DNA from: UBA940 sp045613745
GTDB lineage: Bacteria; Bacteroidota; Bacteroidia; Bacteroidales; Rikenellaceae
DNA length: 64,000 nucleotides
Assembly: GCA_045613745.1 (NCBI GenBank)
Contig: JAZLBP010000002.1
Coordinates: 1 to 64,000, forward strand
Direction of reading: 5' to 3'
In this document: one piece after another, positions 24,588 to 34,696 of the stretch
How the letters are laid out: each line of letters begins with the position of its first letter
How positions within the stretch are numbered: the first letter of the stretch is position 1
Notes under the pieces: generated by a model
What the model saw: only the letters and a program-made list of their open reading frames with translations
Told to the model about the DNA's origin: nothing
Database searches by the model: none
Position numbers and translations under genes: made by a program

Positions 24588-26816
24588 ATGACGTTACGAA
24601 CTTTTCTGATAGTGGTTGCTACGATTGTGGCAACCACTGCTTGTAATCGCCCTACCGAACGCAATCTTGCCGAGTGCGACTCGTTCGAGAAGGCCGTTCC
24701 CGTGTGGGCCGAGGGTCGCCACACCGAAAAGAATCTCAACTTGGCTTTCCGTCAGATAATCCCCGCCAAACGTGTGGGCGAGGCCTACATCCGCATTGCC
24801 GCATCGTCGAACTATCGCCTGCGTATCAACGGCGAGTTTGTGGCACACGGCCCTTGTGTGGCGGCTCACGGATTCTATCGCGTGGATTGCTACGACATCC
24901 GCCCCTACTTGCGTCGCGGCCAGAACATCGTCGCCCTCGAAGTGGCGGGCTACAACGAGCAGAGCTACTACCTGCTCGACCAACCCTCGTTCCTGCAAGC
25001 CGAGGTGGAGTTGAATGGCACGGTTGTGGCGGCTACGGGCTCGGAGTTCGCGGCCTATGAGCTTGGCCAACGCAAGGCCGATGTTCCGAGGTTGAGTTTC
25101 CAACGCCCCTCGATTGAGGACTACACCCTCACCCCCGACTTCGACGAGTGGACATGCAACACCGAGTGGCAAGGCGCCGAGTGTGTGGCCCAAGCCAAGC
25201 AAGAGCCCAAACAGCTCATTGTTCGTCGCGTGCCCTATCCCGACTACACTGTGCACGAAGCCGTGGCAGTGGAGGATAACCCCAATATCTACAAGTTCAA
25301 GTGCAACAGCACGGGATTTCTGGGTCTGGAAGTGACGGTCGAGGATACCGTGCGCCTGAAACTGATGTTCGACGAGCTGCGCAACGCCGACGGCACGGTG
25401 GGACGACACGCCCAGTTCGACGGCCGTATGTTCTACACCCTTGCGCCCGGACGCTATTCGCTCGAAAGCCACGAGCCCTACACAATGCAGTACCTCGATG
25501 TGATTGTCGAGAAGGGCGGCCCTTGCACCGTCGAGCGCGTCTATATGCGCGACTACTGCAACTCCGACGTGAGCCGCGGTGAGTTCTGCTCCGACCGCGA
25601 CGACCTGAACCGACTCTTTGAGGCCGCGCGCGAAACCTATCGCCAAAACGCCCTCGACATCTTTATGGACTGCCCCTCGCGCGAACGCGCAGGATGGCTG
25701 TGCGACAGCTACTTTACGGCTCGCGTGGCGTTCGACCTTGCGGGACACACTCGCTTGGAGCACAACTTCATCGAGAACTATCTGCTGCCCGAGGGCTTCG
25801 ACGACATCGACGCGGGTATGCTGCCTATGTGTTACCCCGCCGACCACTGGAATCACAACTACATCCCCAACTGGGCAATGTGGTTTGTGTTGGAGTTGGA
25901 GGAGTATCTGGCTCGCAGCGGCGACCGCGCAACCATCGACCAAGCTCGCGCGCGCGTGTATGATTTAGTGGAGTATTTCGAGCGCTATCTCAACAGCGAC
26001 GGACTGCTGGAACGCCTCGACAAGTGGATTTTTGTGGAGTGGTCGGCCGCCAACCGCTATGTGCAGGATGTCAACTACCCCAGCAATATGCTCTACGCCG
26101 AGATGTTGGATGTGGTGGGCCGCCTCTACGACGACCCCGAGCGCAGCAGTCAGGCCGAGGCTATTCGCCAAACCATTCGCGAGCAGGCCTTCGACGGCGA
26201 GTACTTTATCGACAACGCCACACGCACCCCCGACGGAGCGCTGCAACTCACGGGCAACCACACCGAGACCTGTCAATACTACGCCTTCTACTTTGGCATT
26301 GCAACCCCCACAACCTATCCCGAACTGTGGGCGCGTCTGCGTGACGAGTTTGGCCCCGCCCGCAAGCAGAACAACCCCTATCCCGATGTGCCCTTCTCCA
26401 ACGCCTTCATCGGCAACTACCTGCGCTTGGAACTCCTCTCGCGCGAGGGGCGCTCGGCCCAAATCCTCGATGAGTCCATCGCCGAGTACCTCAAAATGGC
26501 CGAGCAGACGGGAACTCTCTGGGAACACCTCTCGCCCACGGCAAGTTGCTGCCACGGATTCGCCTCGCACGTCATCCGCGTGCTGAACCGCGATGTGTTG
26601 GGTGTTTATAGCATCGACCCTGTGCGCAAAGTAGTAACTCTTCGCTTTGCCGACTGTGGCCTTGCGGAGTGCCGCGGCTCAATCCCCGTAGGCGAGCAGA
26701 GCGTCAATATCCGCTGGAAAGCCACCCCCGACGGCCTCCGAGTGAAACTTTCGCTCCCCGAAGGCTACAATTACGAACTTTTGCCCTCCGACCGCCCTGT
26801 TAAGGTTAGCTTGTAA
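24588..26816 (+). CDS. GH78-like alpha-L-rhamnosidase lipoprotein
   Basis: 742 residues; lipobox Cys 19 (ATTAC). An N-terminal beta domain (INGEFVAHGPCVA, YDIRPYLRRGQNIVALEVAGYNEQ) is typical of GH78. The (alpha/alpha)6 catalytic domain has FMDCPSRERAGWLCDSY, the GH78 D-x-P-x-R-E-R block with the presumed general-acid Glu, and FVEWSAANRYVQDVNY. The end is a small beta domain. It probably removes terminal alpha-L-rhamnose or a related sugar, jointly with the esterase encoded 3 nt upstream. Confidence 0.85.
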   Translation: MTLRTFLIVVATIVATTACNRPTERNLAECDSFEKAVPVWAEGRHTEKNLNLAFRQIIPAKRVGEAYIRIAASSNYRLRINGEFVAHGPCVAAHGFYRVDCYDIRPYLRRGQNIVALEVAGYNEQSYYLLDQPSFLQAEVELNGTVVAATGSEFAAYELGQRKADVPRLSFQRPSIEDYTLTPDFDEWTCNTEWQGAECVAQAKQEPKQLIVRRVPYPDYTVHEAVAVEDNPNIYKFKCNSTGFLGLEVTVEDTVRLKLMFDELRNADGTVGRHAQFDGRMFYTLAPGRYSLESHEPYTMQYLDVIVEKGGPCTVERVYMRDYCNSDVSRGEFCSDRDDLNRLFEAARETYRQNALDIFMDCPSRERAGWLCDSYFTARVAFDLAGHTRLEHNFIENYLLPEGFDDIDAGMLPMCYPADHWNHNYIPNWAMWFVLELEEYLARSGDRATIDQARARVYDLVEYFERYLNSDGLLERLDKWIFVEWSAANRYVQDVNYPSNMLYAEMLDVVGRLYDDPERSSQAEAIRQTIREQAFDGEYFIDNATRTPDGALQLTGNHTETCQYYAFYFGIATPTTYPELWARLRDEFGPARKQNNPYPDVPFSNAFIGNYLRLELLSREGRSAQILDESIAEYLKMAEQTGTLWEHLSPTASCCHGFASHVIRVLNRDVLGVYSIDPVRKVVTLRFADCGLAECRGSIPVGEQSVNIRWKATPDGLRVKLSLPEGYNYELLPSDRPVKVSL

Positions 26817-26925
26817 ACGCGCAAAATGCTGTGATAGAGCAAAAAAGAGAGAGGTTTGTGGCCGGGTAGGTGTTGTAAGCGACTGCCACTATCGAAAAAA
26901 ATAATAAAAAAAGGTGGAAAAATAG

Positions 26926-26954
26926 TTGAGTAAATATTTTTTTTACTAACTTTG
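26926..26954 (+). promoter_or_regulatory. Promoter of small beta-barrel gene
   Basis: TTG (26926-26928) and TAACTTTG (26947-26954), 18 bp apart; the leader to the ATG at 27010 is about 50 nt. Confidence 0.6.
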
Positions 26955-27009
26955 AAGATACAAAACAACCTTCAAGGGTCGAAAATTATTAACTAAAAAC
27001 ATAAAAGTT

Positions 27010-27471
27010 ATGAAAAAGTTTCTTCTTACCTTGGCAGTATGCCTTTGCGCAGCATTCAGCGCACAAGCACAAAACTGGGCAGTCGGTGGTCGCGTAAGCG
27101 CAGGTCTTCAAGCACAAGCTTCGTATCACTTCTCGAACGAGAACTACGTTGAGGGCCGTCTGGGTATGACTGCGTTGGCTGGTTTGAGCGCAGATTTCAC
27201 CGCTTTGTATATGTGGAACGTAGCCAATATGGATTGGACTCCTTCGGCCGGTCAATGGTTTGTTGACCTCGGTTGTGGTGCCGCAGTTGGTGGTCACGCT
27301 GCAAATGCGATGTTCTTTGGTGCTGTAGGTAGTGCTAAACTTGGTATCAAGTTCGACAACGCTCCTATCCGTCTGGCACTGGATTGGTCGCCCGTTATGG
27401 GTGTTTATGCTGGCGAGTTCTTCCCTGCTGGTTTTGGTAACCTCGGTATCTCGGCAGTTTACTGCTTCTAA
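27010..27471 (+). CDS. Small outer-membrane beta-barrel-like protein
   Basis: 153 residues; signal peptide to about residue 20 (FSAQAQ). Alternating hydrophobic/polar strands with Gly and aromatic residues and a C-terminal aromatic (AVYCF) suggest a small outer-membrane barrel. Codon use is strongly biased (GCT, GGT), indicating high expression. Own promoter and terminator. Function unknown. Confidence 0.78.
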   Translation: MKKFLLTLAVCLCAAFSAQAQNWAVGGRVSAGLQAQASYHFSNENYVEGRLGMTALAGLSADFTALYMWNVANMDWTPSAGQWFVDLGCGAAVGGHAANAMFFGAVGSAKLGIKFDNAPIRLALDWSPVMGVYAGEFFPAGFGNLGISAVYCF

Positions 27472-27491
27472 TCCATCCGACCAAAAGAGTT

Positions 27492-27522
27492 AAGGCCGTT
27501 GCTTATGCGACGGCCTTTTTCT
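27492..27522 (+). terminator. Terminator of small beta-barrel gene
   Basis: AAGGCCGT / ACGGCCTT stem with TTTTT. Confidence 0.85.
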
Positions 27523-27541
27523 TATATATATGTATAAAGAG

Positions 27542-27570
27542 AAGGGGCTGACCACATTGGACAGCCCCTC
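27542..27570 (-). terminator. Terminator of tig
   Basis: Arms AGGGGCTGTCC / GGTCAGCCCCT, read on the minus strand, just after the tig stop. Confidence 0.78.
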
Positions 27571-27590
27571 TCTTTTATGAAAGTGCTCGA

Positions 27591-28919
27591 TTAGAGAGCT
27601 TGTGCAATCTTGCTGAACTCCTCGGTCGAAACACTCTTGTTGCTAACCTTGATCATAGGTTTAACAGCAGCAACAACTTTCTCCTCGGTGAGTTTGTCGT
27701 AGATTTTTTGAGCCTCCTCTTTGTTCGACAGAATGCTCTTTGCATAGCCGGTCAGAGTCTCCTCGGGTACGGTACCCATACCATATTGAGCGAATTGCAT
27801 TTGAGCCAGAGCTTTTGCCTCGGTCAGCATATCCTCCTCGCCTACGGTCAGGTTGAGAGTGGTCTCGTAGTGTTTGCGGATGATGTTCCAGGTCATCATC
27901 TTAACGAAACCTGCGAAGTCTTGCTCAATCTCCTCCATCGAGAATTTGCCCTCGTTGATAACATACAACCAACGTTTCAAGAACGCCTCGGGAAGTTGCA
28001 GACCTGCTTTCTCAATCAGGTAGTTGCGCAGTTGTGCGGTGAATAGGTATTTGCTCTCGCGATCCAGCTCCTCCTCGATTTGACCGGTCAGGAATTTGTC
28101 CAGACCTGCCTCGTCGGTTACGTTGCCTGCGGGGAAAGCAAGTTTGAAGAACTCCTCGTTCAACTCGGGCTCAACGAATTTGCGGATTTTGGTGATCTCT
28201 ACGGTGAACTCGGGTTTAACGCTCTCCAACTCCTCGTCTTTGAGGCTCAGCATCGAAGCACGTTGTGCGGGGTTTTTGTAGAGCTCGTTGATGTTAACCT
28301 CAACTTTGTCGCCTACTTTTTTGCCCAAGAAGGGTTTGCGCTCCTCGTCCGACATCGAGATCAGGCCGATGTAAGCGTCCTCTACGCGCAACTCACCGTT
28401 GTCGAGGGTTGCGGTGATAGCCTCGTCGCTCTCAACGCTCTCAACGTCAGCCAGGCGGCCGAAGCGGCGGAGGAAGTTGGTGCGGTAGTTGCTTTTCACG
28501 TCATCGGCAACTTTGATTTTGTAGTAGGTCATTTTGTCGCTCTCTTTGCTCAGCTCCAGCTCTACTTTGGGAGCCAGACCCAGCTCGTAGTGGAACTCGT
28601 GCTCGGTGTTGTTGTCGAAATCGAGCTCGGGTTGGTTCTCTGCGGGGAGGATGTCACCTACGAAATCGATGTTGTTCTCTTTAACATACTCATACACGCT
28701 GTCGGTAGCTTTGCGGTAAGCAGCCTCAGCAACAACGCCTTTGCGATAGAGTTTGTTTACGATAGATGCGGGTACTTTGCCGGGGCGGAATCCGGGGATG
28801 TTAGCCTTGCGGCGGTACTCTTTGAGGGTTTTCTCTACTTGTTCGTTGTAGTCAGCCTCTTGAACGGTAACCTTTACCAATACGGTCAGGTCTTGGTTTT
28901 CTTGCTTTACGATATTCAT
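27591..28919 (-). CDS. tig: Trigger factor
   Basis: 442 residues. Ribosome-bound chaperone. The N-terminal ribosome-binding signature IPGFRPGKVPASIV is present (about residues 40-53), followed by a divergent FKBP-like region and a long helical C-terminal domain. As in other Bacteroidetes the PPIase domain seems degenerate. Biased codons imply high expression. Confidence 0.92.
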   Translation of the reverse strand: MNIVKQENQDLTVLVKVTVQEADYNEQVEKTLKEYRRKANIPGFRPGKVPASIVNKLYRKGVVAEAAYRKATDSVYEYVKENNIDFVGDILPAENQPELDFDNNTEHEFHYELGLAPKVELELSKESDKMTYYKIKVADDVKSNYRTNFLRRFGRLADVESVESDEAITATLDNGELRVEDAYIGLISMSDEERKPFLGKKVGDKVEVNINELYKNPAQRASMLSLKDEELESVKPEFTVEITKIRKFVEPELNEEFFKLAFPAGNVTDEAGLDKFLTGQIEEELDRESKYLFTAQLRNYLIEKAGLQLPEAFLKRWLYVINEGKFSMEEIEQDFAGFVKMMTWNIIRKHYETTLNLTVGEEDMLTEAKALAQMQFAQYGMGTVPEETLTGYAKSILSNKEEAQKIYDKLTEEKVVAAVKPMIKVSNKSVSTEEFSKIAQAL

Positions 28920-28977
28920 ATTCTTACTTTGATAGTTTTGTCGTTAATTGGGCTTTGGTTTTGACCAAAACAGACCG

Positions 28978-29008
28978 CAAAGATAACCCATTTTCCGAAA
29001 CTATCCAA
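28978..29008 (-). promoter_or_regulatory. Promoter of tig
   Basis: Minus-strand TATCTTTG (28978-28985) with TTG at 29006-29008, 20 bp apart. Confidence 0.65.
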
Positions 29009-29068
29009 CCCGACCCCCTATTTTGTTAAAAAATATATAATACGCGCGCGAAATCCGCAAAAAACATT

Positions 29069-29076
29069 TACCTTTG
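29069..29076 (+). promoter_or_regulatory. -7 box before the CotH lipoprotein gene
   Basis: TACCTTTG. Transcription from about 29083 makes the ATG at 29131 the start rather than the GTG at 29089. Confidence 0.6.
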
Positions 29077-29130
29077 TAGGTTGGAAGGTTGTGGCCTTGT
29101 TTAAGTACGGAAAAATACAATCAAATCATA

Positions 29131-31650
29131 ATGAAATATCTAAAACTGCGAGATTTTGCAATCCTGACTTTGTTGGTCGGATTTGCGTTTGCGATGGGTG
29201 GATGTACGCCCCCCGCGCCCGAACCCAATGACCCTAACAGTGGAATCATTGATCCGTCGAGCCCCGATTTTCACCGTGTGCTGGTGAACTGCGAGGAGTT
29301 GATGCTCGGACCTGCCGACACTACGGTTACCGTAACCGTGATGGCCGACTGCGAATGGGCTATCGAGGGTCTTACCTACTGGTGTCGCACCAACCCCACC
29401 GAGGCGTTTGAGGGCGAGACCGTTATGGAGATTTCGGTTGGCGCCAACCGCGAGGGTGAGGTGCGTACCACAACCCTCACATTCGATGCCGATGCTCAAA
29501 TCAAAGAGAGCATCACCATCACCCAACGCAGTTTTGTGGATGTGACCGCTATGCAGACCTACTTCGAGGCAGATAATACGGGTGGCACTTTCAGCACCGA
29601 AATCGTTTCGGATGTCGAGTGGTCGATTGCGGGTGTTCCCGATTGGATTACCCTGCAACCCAGCAAGGGCGACAAGGGCGAGAGCGTGCTGACCATCGAG
29701 GTTGCTCCCAACAATGCGATTGAGGGCCGCTCGGCCGAGTTGTATTTCGAGGGTGTGTTCGACTCTTCCGACACTCTGCGTGTGGTACAAGCAGGTACCT
29801 TTGTTTTTGAGTCGAGTGTTTCGGGTGTGCACGAATCGCCTATTGCGGGCGACACCATTGCCGTCGAGATGCGCAGCAATGTGGACTATACCATCAAATC
29901 GTCGCAACCCTGGATTCGCCTTTCGGCAACCGAGGGCAAGGCCGACCAGAATACCACTTCGTTCAACGTGTATGTGGGTCAAAACTATACCGAGGCTCGC
30001 GAGGGTCTTGTGACCATCTCGGCTGTTGGCATTGATTCGGTGTTTGTCATCAACATCGCGCAAGCGGGTACAGAGTCGGCAGGTGGTAACAGCTTTGTTC
30101 GCTTCCGTTTCCTGCGCTCTTACAACCCATCTTTGAGCAAGGATGTGGATATGACCATTGCGGGCGACTCCATCGTGGGACTCATTCCCGACCTTGCAGT
30201 GGATATGACCTCGCTGATTCCCACCTTCTCGGTGAGCAATAACGCACAGGTCTATGTGGGCAATTTGCGTCAAAACTCGGGCAAGAACAAGCAGGACTTC
30301 TCCAAACGTATTCAATATACTGTGGTTGCCGAGAATGGCAAGGAGCGCATCTATACCGTTGCAGCCCACCACTTTACAGGACTTCCTATTCTCTATATCG
30401 ACACCAATAGCGGTCAGGAGATTGCATCGAAAACCGTGTGGGAGGGTGCGACCTATCGTCTGGATGGAGGTCTTAATCACGAGGATATTCCCCAAACTGC
30501 ACTCCAAGTGAAGGGCCGCGGCAACTCGTCGTGGAGCACCTTCCTCAAAAAACGTTCATACAATATGAAACTCGAGGAGCGCACCGAGATGTGCGGTATG
30601 CCCGAGCACAAACGCTGGTGTCTTATCAGCAACTATCGCGACAAAACCCTGCTGCGTAACCAAGTGGCTATGGAGCTCGGTCGTGTGACCCAACTCGAAT
30701 GGGTTCCGCGCGGTGTGCAGGTGGAGCTTGTCAAGAACGGCACCCACCGTGGTGTCTATCTGTTGAGCGAGCAAATTCGCATCGACGAGAACCGCGTGAA
30801 TATCAACGAGATGCACAAAGAGGATGTGTCGGGAGAGGCCATTACGGGAGGTTATGTGCTGGAGGTTGACCGCTATGGCGACAGCGACACCCACTCGTTC
30901 ACTTCGAACTATATGACAGGCACACTCTACGAGGCCGACAACAAGAGCCTTGTGCACGTCAAGATTCCCTCGATTGAGGATGGCAATGCCGAGCAGTTCA
31001 GCTACATCGAGAATCACTTCCGCAAAGCCGAGGAGGCTATCTGCAACAATGGCGGTGATTGGACCGAGGCGCTCTCTACCTACATCGACCTCGGCTCGAT
31101 TGTTGACCAATGGCTCATCTACGAGATTACCGCAACTCCCGAGCCTGCGCGTGGTCCGTACAGCTTCTATATGTACAAAAAGCAGGGCGACACCAAGTTC
31201 TATGGTGGCCCTCTGTGGGACTTCGACTTTATGTCGTTCATCCGCACAACCCAAAACCAATGGGTCAACAAGACTGCGGGATGGATTCCCTTCTTGTGGG
31301 ACTGCCCCGAGTTCAAGGCTACCGTCAAGGCCCACTGGGATATGTACAAAGCCGATTTCTACGACATTCAAAGCCGCTACATCGATGAGCAAGAGCAATA
31401 TCTGCTCCAATCGGCTGCGGCTAACTGGGCTATCCACCACCAAAACCTGATGGACGACGGCCGCCGCGAGAATGGCGACGAGACGCTCTCGTCAACCGAC
31501 GCAATCCAACGTCTGCGCGAGGTGCTCAAATATCGCCTCGACTGGCTGGATGTTCGCTTCCAGGATTGGGGCAACGCGGGTGGCAACGCAACCATCGCAC
31601 CTCTGCCCGGCGACGATTCGGACAAGGATAAGGAGGATTTCTGGAACTAA
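29131..31650 (+). CDS. CotH-kinase-family lipoprotein with BACON domains
   Basis: 839 residues from ATG 29131; lipobox Cys 25 (AMGGC). Three tandem BACON-type Ig-like domains follow (about 50-130, 135-220, 225-325; e.g. EWSIAGVPDWITLQPSKGDKGE). After a linker domain comes a CotH kinase domain from about residue 430: LQVKGRGNSSW, KRSYNMKL, LISNYRDKTLLRNQVAMELG, GVYLLSEQIRID and the late GGPLWDFDFM metal motif. CotH proteins can phosphorylate surface proteins, and BACON domains often target carbohydrate or mucin. It precedes the fimbrillin/LRR gene by 24 nt. Confidence 0.88.
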   Translation: MKYLKLRDFAILTLLVGFAFAMGGCTPPAPEPNDPNSGIIDPSSPDFHRVLVNCEELMLGPADTTVTVTVMADCEWAIEGLTYWCRTNPTEAFEGETVMEISVGANREGEVRTTTLTFDADAQIKESITITQRSFVDVTAMQTYFEADNTGGTFSTEIVSDVEWSIAGVPDWITLQPSKGDKGESVLTIEVAPNNAIEGRSAELYFEGVFDSSDTLRVVQAGTFVFESSVSGVHESPIAGDTIAVEMRSNVDYTIKSSQPWIRLSATEGKADQNTTSFNVYVGQNYTEAREGLVTISAVGIDSVFVINIAQAGTESAGGNSFVRFRFLRSYNPSLSKDVDMTIAGDSIVGLIPDLAVDMTSLIPTFSVSNNAQVYVGNLRQNSGKNKQDFSKRIQYTVVAENGKERIYTVAAHHFTGLPILYIDTNSGQEIASKTVWEGATYRLDGGLNHEDIPQTALQVKGRGNSSWSTFLKKRSYNMKLEERTEMCGMPEHKRWCLISNYRDKTLLRNQVAMELGRVTQLEWVPRGVQVELVKNGTHRGVYLLSEQIRIDENRVNINEMHKEDVSGEAITGGYVLEVDRYGDSDTHSFTSNYMTGTLYEADNKSLVHVKIPSIEDGNAEQFSYIENHFRKAEEAICNNGGDWTEALSTYIDLGSIVDQWLIYEITATPEPARGPYSFYMYKKQGDTKFYGGPLWDFDFMSFIRTTQNQWVNKTAGWIPFLWDCPEFKATVKAHWDMYKADFYDIQSRYIDEQEQYLLQSAAANWAIHHQNLMDDGRRENGDETLSSTDAIQRLREVLKYRLDWLDVRFQDWGNAGGNATIAPLPGDDSDKDKEDFWN

Positions 31651-31674
31651 CGCTTAAAAGACACGACACAAGTT

Positions 31675-33453
31675 ATGAAACAACTTAAATATATGGCACT
31701 TGCGGCTGTGGCCTTTGTGGCTGCCGCGTGTAACAACGACTATCAACCCCGCCCCGAGGGAAGCTTCGAGGTGACGGCTTCGGCCGAGTGTACAGGCTCT
31801 CGTACCACAATCGCAGCCGACAACTCGCTGACTTGGAGCGATAGCGATGCATTGGGTATCTATGTGGAAGGCCTCCAAAATAACCGCGGATTCTATCGTT
31901 CGCAAGGCCTTTTCAAGGGTAGCTTCGCCTATCTTGGCAACTCTCCTGAGTCGGCAACCTTCCGCGCCTACTATCCCTATACCCAACACAACAATGGTTA
32001 CAGAATCACAGCAGTGTTGCCTTCGGAGCAAAATGCTCTGTTCGACGGCTCGGCCGACTTTATGATTTCGGAGCCGCTGACCAGAACCTACACCGAGGAT
32101 AGCAAGATGGATGACCTTGCATTCAACTTCCCTGCCGACGGCCACTTGTTCACCGTTTTGCGCCTGACCCTGGCTGATGGCGACGAAAACGTGCTTGCCA
32201 ATGAGTACGTTTCGTCGGTGCGCATCTCCTCGGAGGGTAATGTGCTGGCCGGTACCTTCAATGTGGATATGCGCGACGCCTCGAACGTTGTGAATTTCAC
32301 TGACCCCAAAGACTATGTGAACCTGACCTTCGAGAGCGGACGTCCCACACTTGCCAACCCCGTGACTGTCTATGCTGTTGTGCGACCCACCGACGAGGGC
32401 AAACCTATCTCGCTGACTATCGAGGTTGTGGTGGGCAATGGTAAGGCGGTGTTCACCTCGCCCAACGTGGAACTGAAACGTTCGACCGTCAAGGAACTTC
32501 CCACGATTGTTGTGGCCGACAAGTGGATTAAATCCGAGAGCGAGAATGGCGCGTTCCTCGATGAGAAACTGCTCTCCTATCTTATTAAGAATTACGACTC
32601 TAACAACGATGGCCTGCTCTCGGCAACCGAGTTGGAAGCTGTTACCGAATTGTCGATTTCGAGCCTGGGTGTGACCAAGCTTGCAGGTCTCGAAAAACTT
32701 CCCAACCTTGTGCTGCTCGATTGCTCGGGCAACGAGATTCCCACGCTCGATTTGTCGGGTTGCACCAAACTCTCCACACTGATTATCGATAACATCACCT
32801 TTGCAAATATAAATCTATCGAAGAATGCGGCTCTGCGCTCCATCAGCGCGCAAGGCATTGTGGCTACGGATTTCAATCTTTCGGGCTGTACCGAGTTGGT
32901 TGAGCTGAATATCACAGGCGCAAACATCGACAAACTGACCCTCGATGGTCTAAATAAATTCACAACTTTGTACAAGGGTAATGTTTCTCGCCTCTCGGCC
33001 AAGAACTGTAAGGCTCTTAATTCGTTGGAGCTTGTCAGCATCGGTCTGAACTCGCTCGACCTTACGGGTTGTACCGCGCTCCTCACTCTCGATTGCTACG
33101 ACAATGCCGAACTGTCGAGTCTGACTGTCAAGGGCTGTACTGCGCTGACTACCATTATGACTCGTCAGTGTGCGTTCACTTCGCTCGATTTGAGCGGTTT
33201 GAGGTCGCTGGTAACCATCTACTGCCAACGTAACAACCTGAGCTCGGTGGACTTGACAGGCTGTGTGGCTCTCTCGAACTTCTATGCCCACACCAACAAG
33301 TGGGTCGAGATTGACCTGTCGTCGTGTACCGCAATTTCGTCGGTGAACGTCAAGGATACCCCCACCTGCAAGAAGATTATTTTGCCCGCAGGCAAAAACG
33401 CCTCGATTGTCAACTGCGAGGGTAGCTCGCCTCAAATCGTTATAGGTAAGTAA
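31675..33453 (+). CDS. Lipoprotein: fimbrillin-like head, EF-hand, leucine-rich repeats
   Basis: 592 residues; lipobox Cys 19 (AAAC). Residues about 20-285 look fimbrillin-like (SRTTIAADNSLTWSDSDALGIYV, FRAYYPYTQ). An EF-hand-like calcium loop DSNNDGLLSATE is at about 308-319. About 330-575 are irregular leucine-rich repeats of ~21 residues (LDLSGCTKL, LDLTGCTAL, VDLTGCVAL). Likely a surface adhesion protein, co-transcribed with the CotH lipoprotein. Which partner it binds is unknown. Confidence 0.82.
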   Translation: MKQLKYMALAAVAFVAAACNNDYQPRPEGSFEVTASAECTGSRTTIAADNSLTWSDSDALGIYVEGLQNNRGFYRSQGLFKGSFAYLGNSPESATFRAYYPYTQHNNGYRITAVLPSEQNALFDGSADFMISEPLTRTYTEDSKMDDLAFNFPADGHLFTVLRLTLADGDENVLANEYVSSVRISSEGNVLAGTFNVDMRDASNVVNFTDPKDYVNLTFESGRPTLANPVTVYAVVRPTDEGKPISLTIEVVVGNGKAVFTSPNVELKRSTVKELPTIVVADKWIKSESENGAFLDEKLLSYLIKNYDSNNDGLLSATELEAVTELSISSLGVTKLAGLEKLPNLVLLDCSGNEIPTLDLSGCTKLSTLIIDNITFANINLSKNAALRSISAQGIVATDFNLSGCTELVELNITGANIDKLTLDGLNKFTTLYKGNVSRLSAKNCKALNSLELVSIGLNSLDLTGCTALLTLDCYDNAELSSLTVKGCTALTTIMTRQCAFTSLDLSGLRSLVTIYCQRNNLSSVDLTGCVALSNFYAHTNKWVEIDLSSCTAISSVNVKDTPTCKKIILPAGKNASIVNCEGSSPQIVIGK

Positions 33454-33469
33454 CAAAGTTGCCTAATAA

Positions 33470-33484
33470 GGTGATTTCTTCGGC
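33470..33484 (+). repeat. 15-nt copy of the ClC-dprA intergenic repeat end
   Basis: AAGGTGATTTCTTCG, identical to 14726-14740; the sequence after it (to about 33530) differs. Confidence 0.4.
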
Positions 33485-33555
33485 TGCAGATGCGTAGGAC
33501 GCGCTCTGGTCGCAGATTACAGTGATAATAAAAATATTTAAAAAGGTAAATTTAT

Positions 33556-33586
33556 TTGGTGAAATCCAATAAGTTTACTAAATTTG
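33556..33586 (+). promoter_or_regulatory. Promoter of gapA
   Basis: TTG (33556-33558) and TAAATTTG (33579-33586), 20 bp apart. Confidence 0.65.
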
Positions 33587-33648
33587 CACCAAAATTGACT
33601 GTTAGATAGATAACACAAGAAGTTTAACACTAAATATTTAGCAAAATT

Positions 33649-34662
33649 ATGTCGAAAATTAAAATTGGTATCAACGGTTTCGGACGTATCGGCCGTTTGG
33701 TATTCCGTGCTGCTTGCAACAACGCAGACACTATCGAGGTAGTAGGTATCAACGACTTGGTACCCGTTGAGTACATGGCTTACATGCTGAAATACGACTC
33801 GGTTCACGGTCGTTTCAACGGTACTGTAGAGGTTGAGGATGGTAAACTCGTAGTTAACGGCAACGCTATCCGCGTAACCGCTGAGAAAAACCCCGCTGAC
33901 CTGAAATGGAACGAGGTAGGTGCTGAGTACGTAGTTGAGTCGACCGGTCTGTTCTTGACCAAAGAGAAAGCTGAGGCTCACATCGCTGCTGGTGCTAAAT
34001 ACGTTGTTATGTCGGCTCCCTCGAAAGATGATACCCCCATGTTCGTATGCGGTGTAAACACCGATACTTACGCTGGCCAAACCATCGTTTCGAACGCATC
34101 GTGCACCACCAACTGCTTGGCTCCCCTTGCAAAAGTTATCAACGACAAATTCGGTATCATCGAGGGTCTTATGACCACCGTTCACGCTACCACCGCAACT
34201 CAAAAAACTGTTGACGGTCCTTCGTTGAAAGACTGGCGTGGTGGCCGTGCTGCTGGCGGCAACATCATCCCTTCGAGCACCGGTGCTGCTAAAGCTGTAG
34301 GTAAAGTTATTCCTTCGTTGAATGGCAAACTTACCGGTATGGCATTCCGTGTTCCCACCCTCGACGTTTCGGTTGTTGACCTGACCTGCCGTTTGGAGAA
34401 AGGCGCTACCTACGAGGAGATCAAAGCTGCTATGAAAGCTGCTTCGGAGAACGAGTTCAAAGGTATCATCGAGTACACTGAGGACGACGTAGTTTCGACC
34501 GACTTCACCGGTGACGCTAACACTTCGATTTTCGATGCAAAAGCTGGTATCGCTTTGAACGACAACTTCGTTAAACTCGTAGCTTGGTACGACAACGAGT
34601 GGGGTTACTCGAACAAAGTTATCATGCTGATCCAAAAGATGTACGCTTACAACAACAAGTAG
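33649..34662 (+). CDS. gapA: Glyceraldehyde-3-phosphate dehydrogenase
   Basis: 337 residues. Glycolytic oxidation of G3P to 1,3-BPG. NAD-binding INGFGRIGRLVFRA at the N-terminus, catalytic Cys in SNASCTTNCLAPL, and the C-terminal WYDNEWGYSNKV are all present. Extremely biased codon use (GCT, GGT, AAA) points to very high expression. Own promoter and terminator. Confidence 0.98.
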   Translation: MSKIKIGINGFGRIGRLVFRAACNNADTIEVVGINDLVPVEYMAYMLKYDSVHGRFNGTVEVEDGKLVVNGNAIRVTAEKNPADLKWNEVGAEYVVESTGLFLTKEKAEAHIAAGAKYVVMSAPSKDDTPMFVCGVNTDTYAGQTIVSNASCTTNCLAPLAKVINDKFGIIEGLMTTVHATTATQKTVDGPSLKDWRGGRAAGGNIIPSSTGAAKAVGKVIPSLNGKLTGMAFRVPTLDVSVVDLTCRLEKGATYEEIKAAMKAASENEFKGIIEYTEDDVVSTDFTGDANTSIFDAKAGIALNDNFVKLVAWYDNEWGYSNKVIMLIQKMYAYNNK

Positions 34663-34696
34663 TAGCGCGCGGTTTTCAGGCCGCACATCTTAACCC

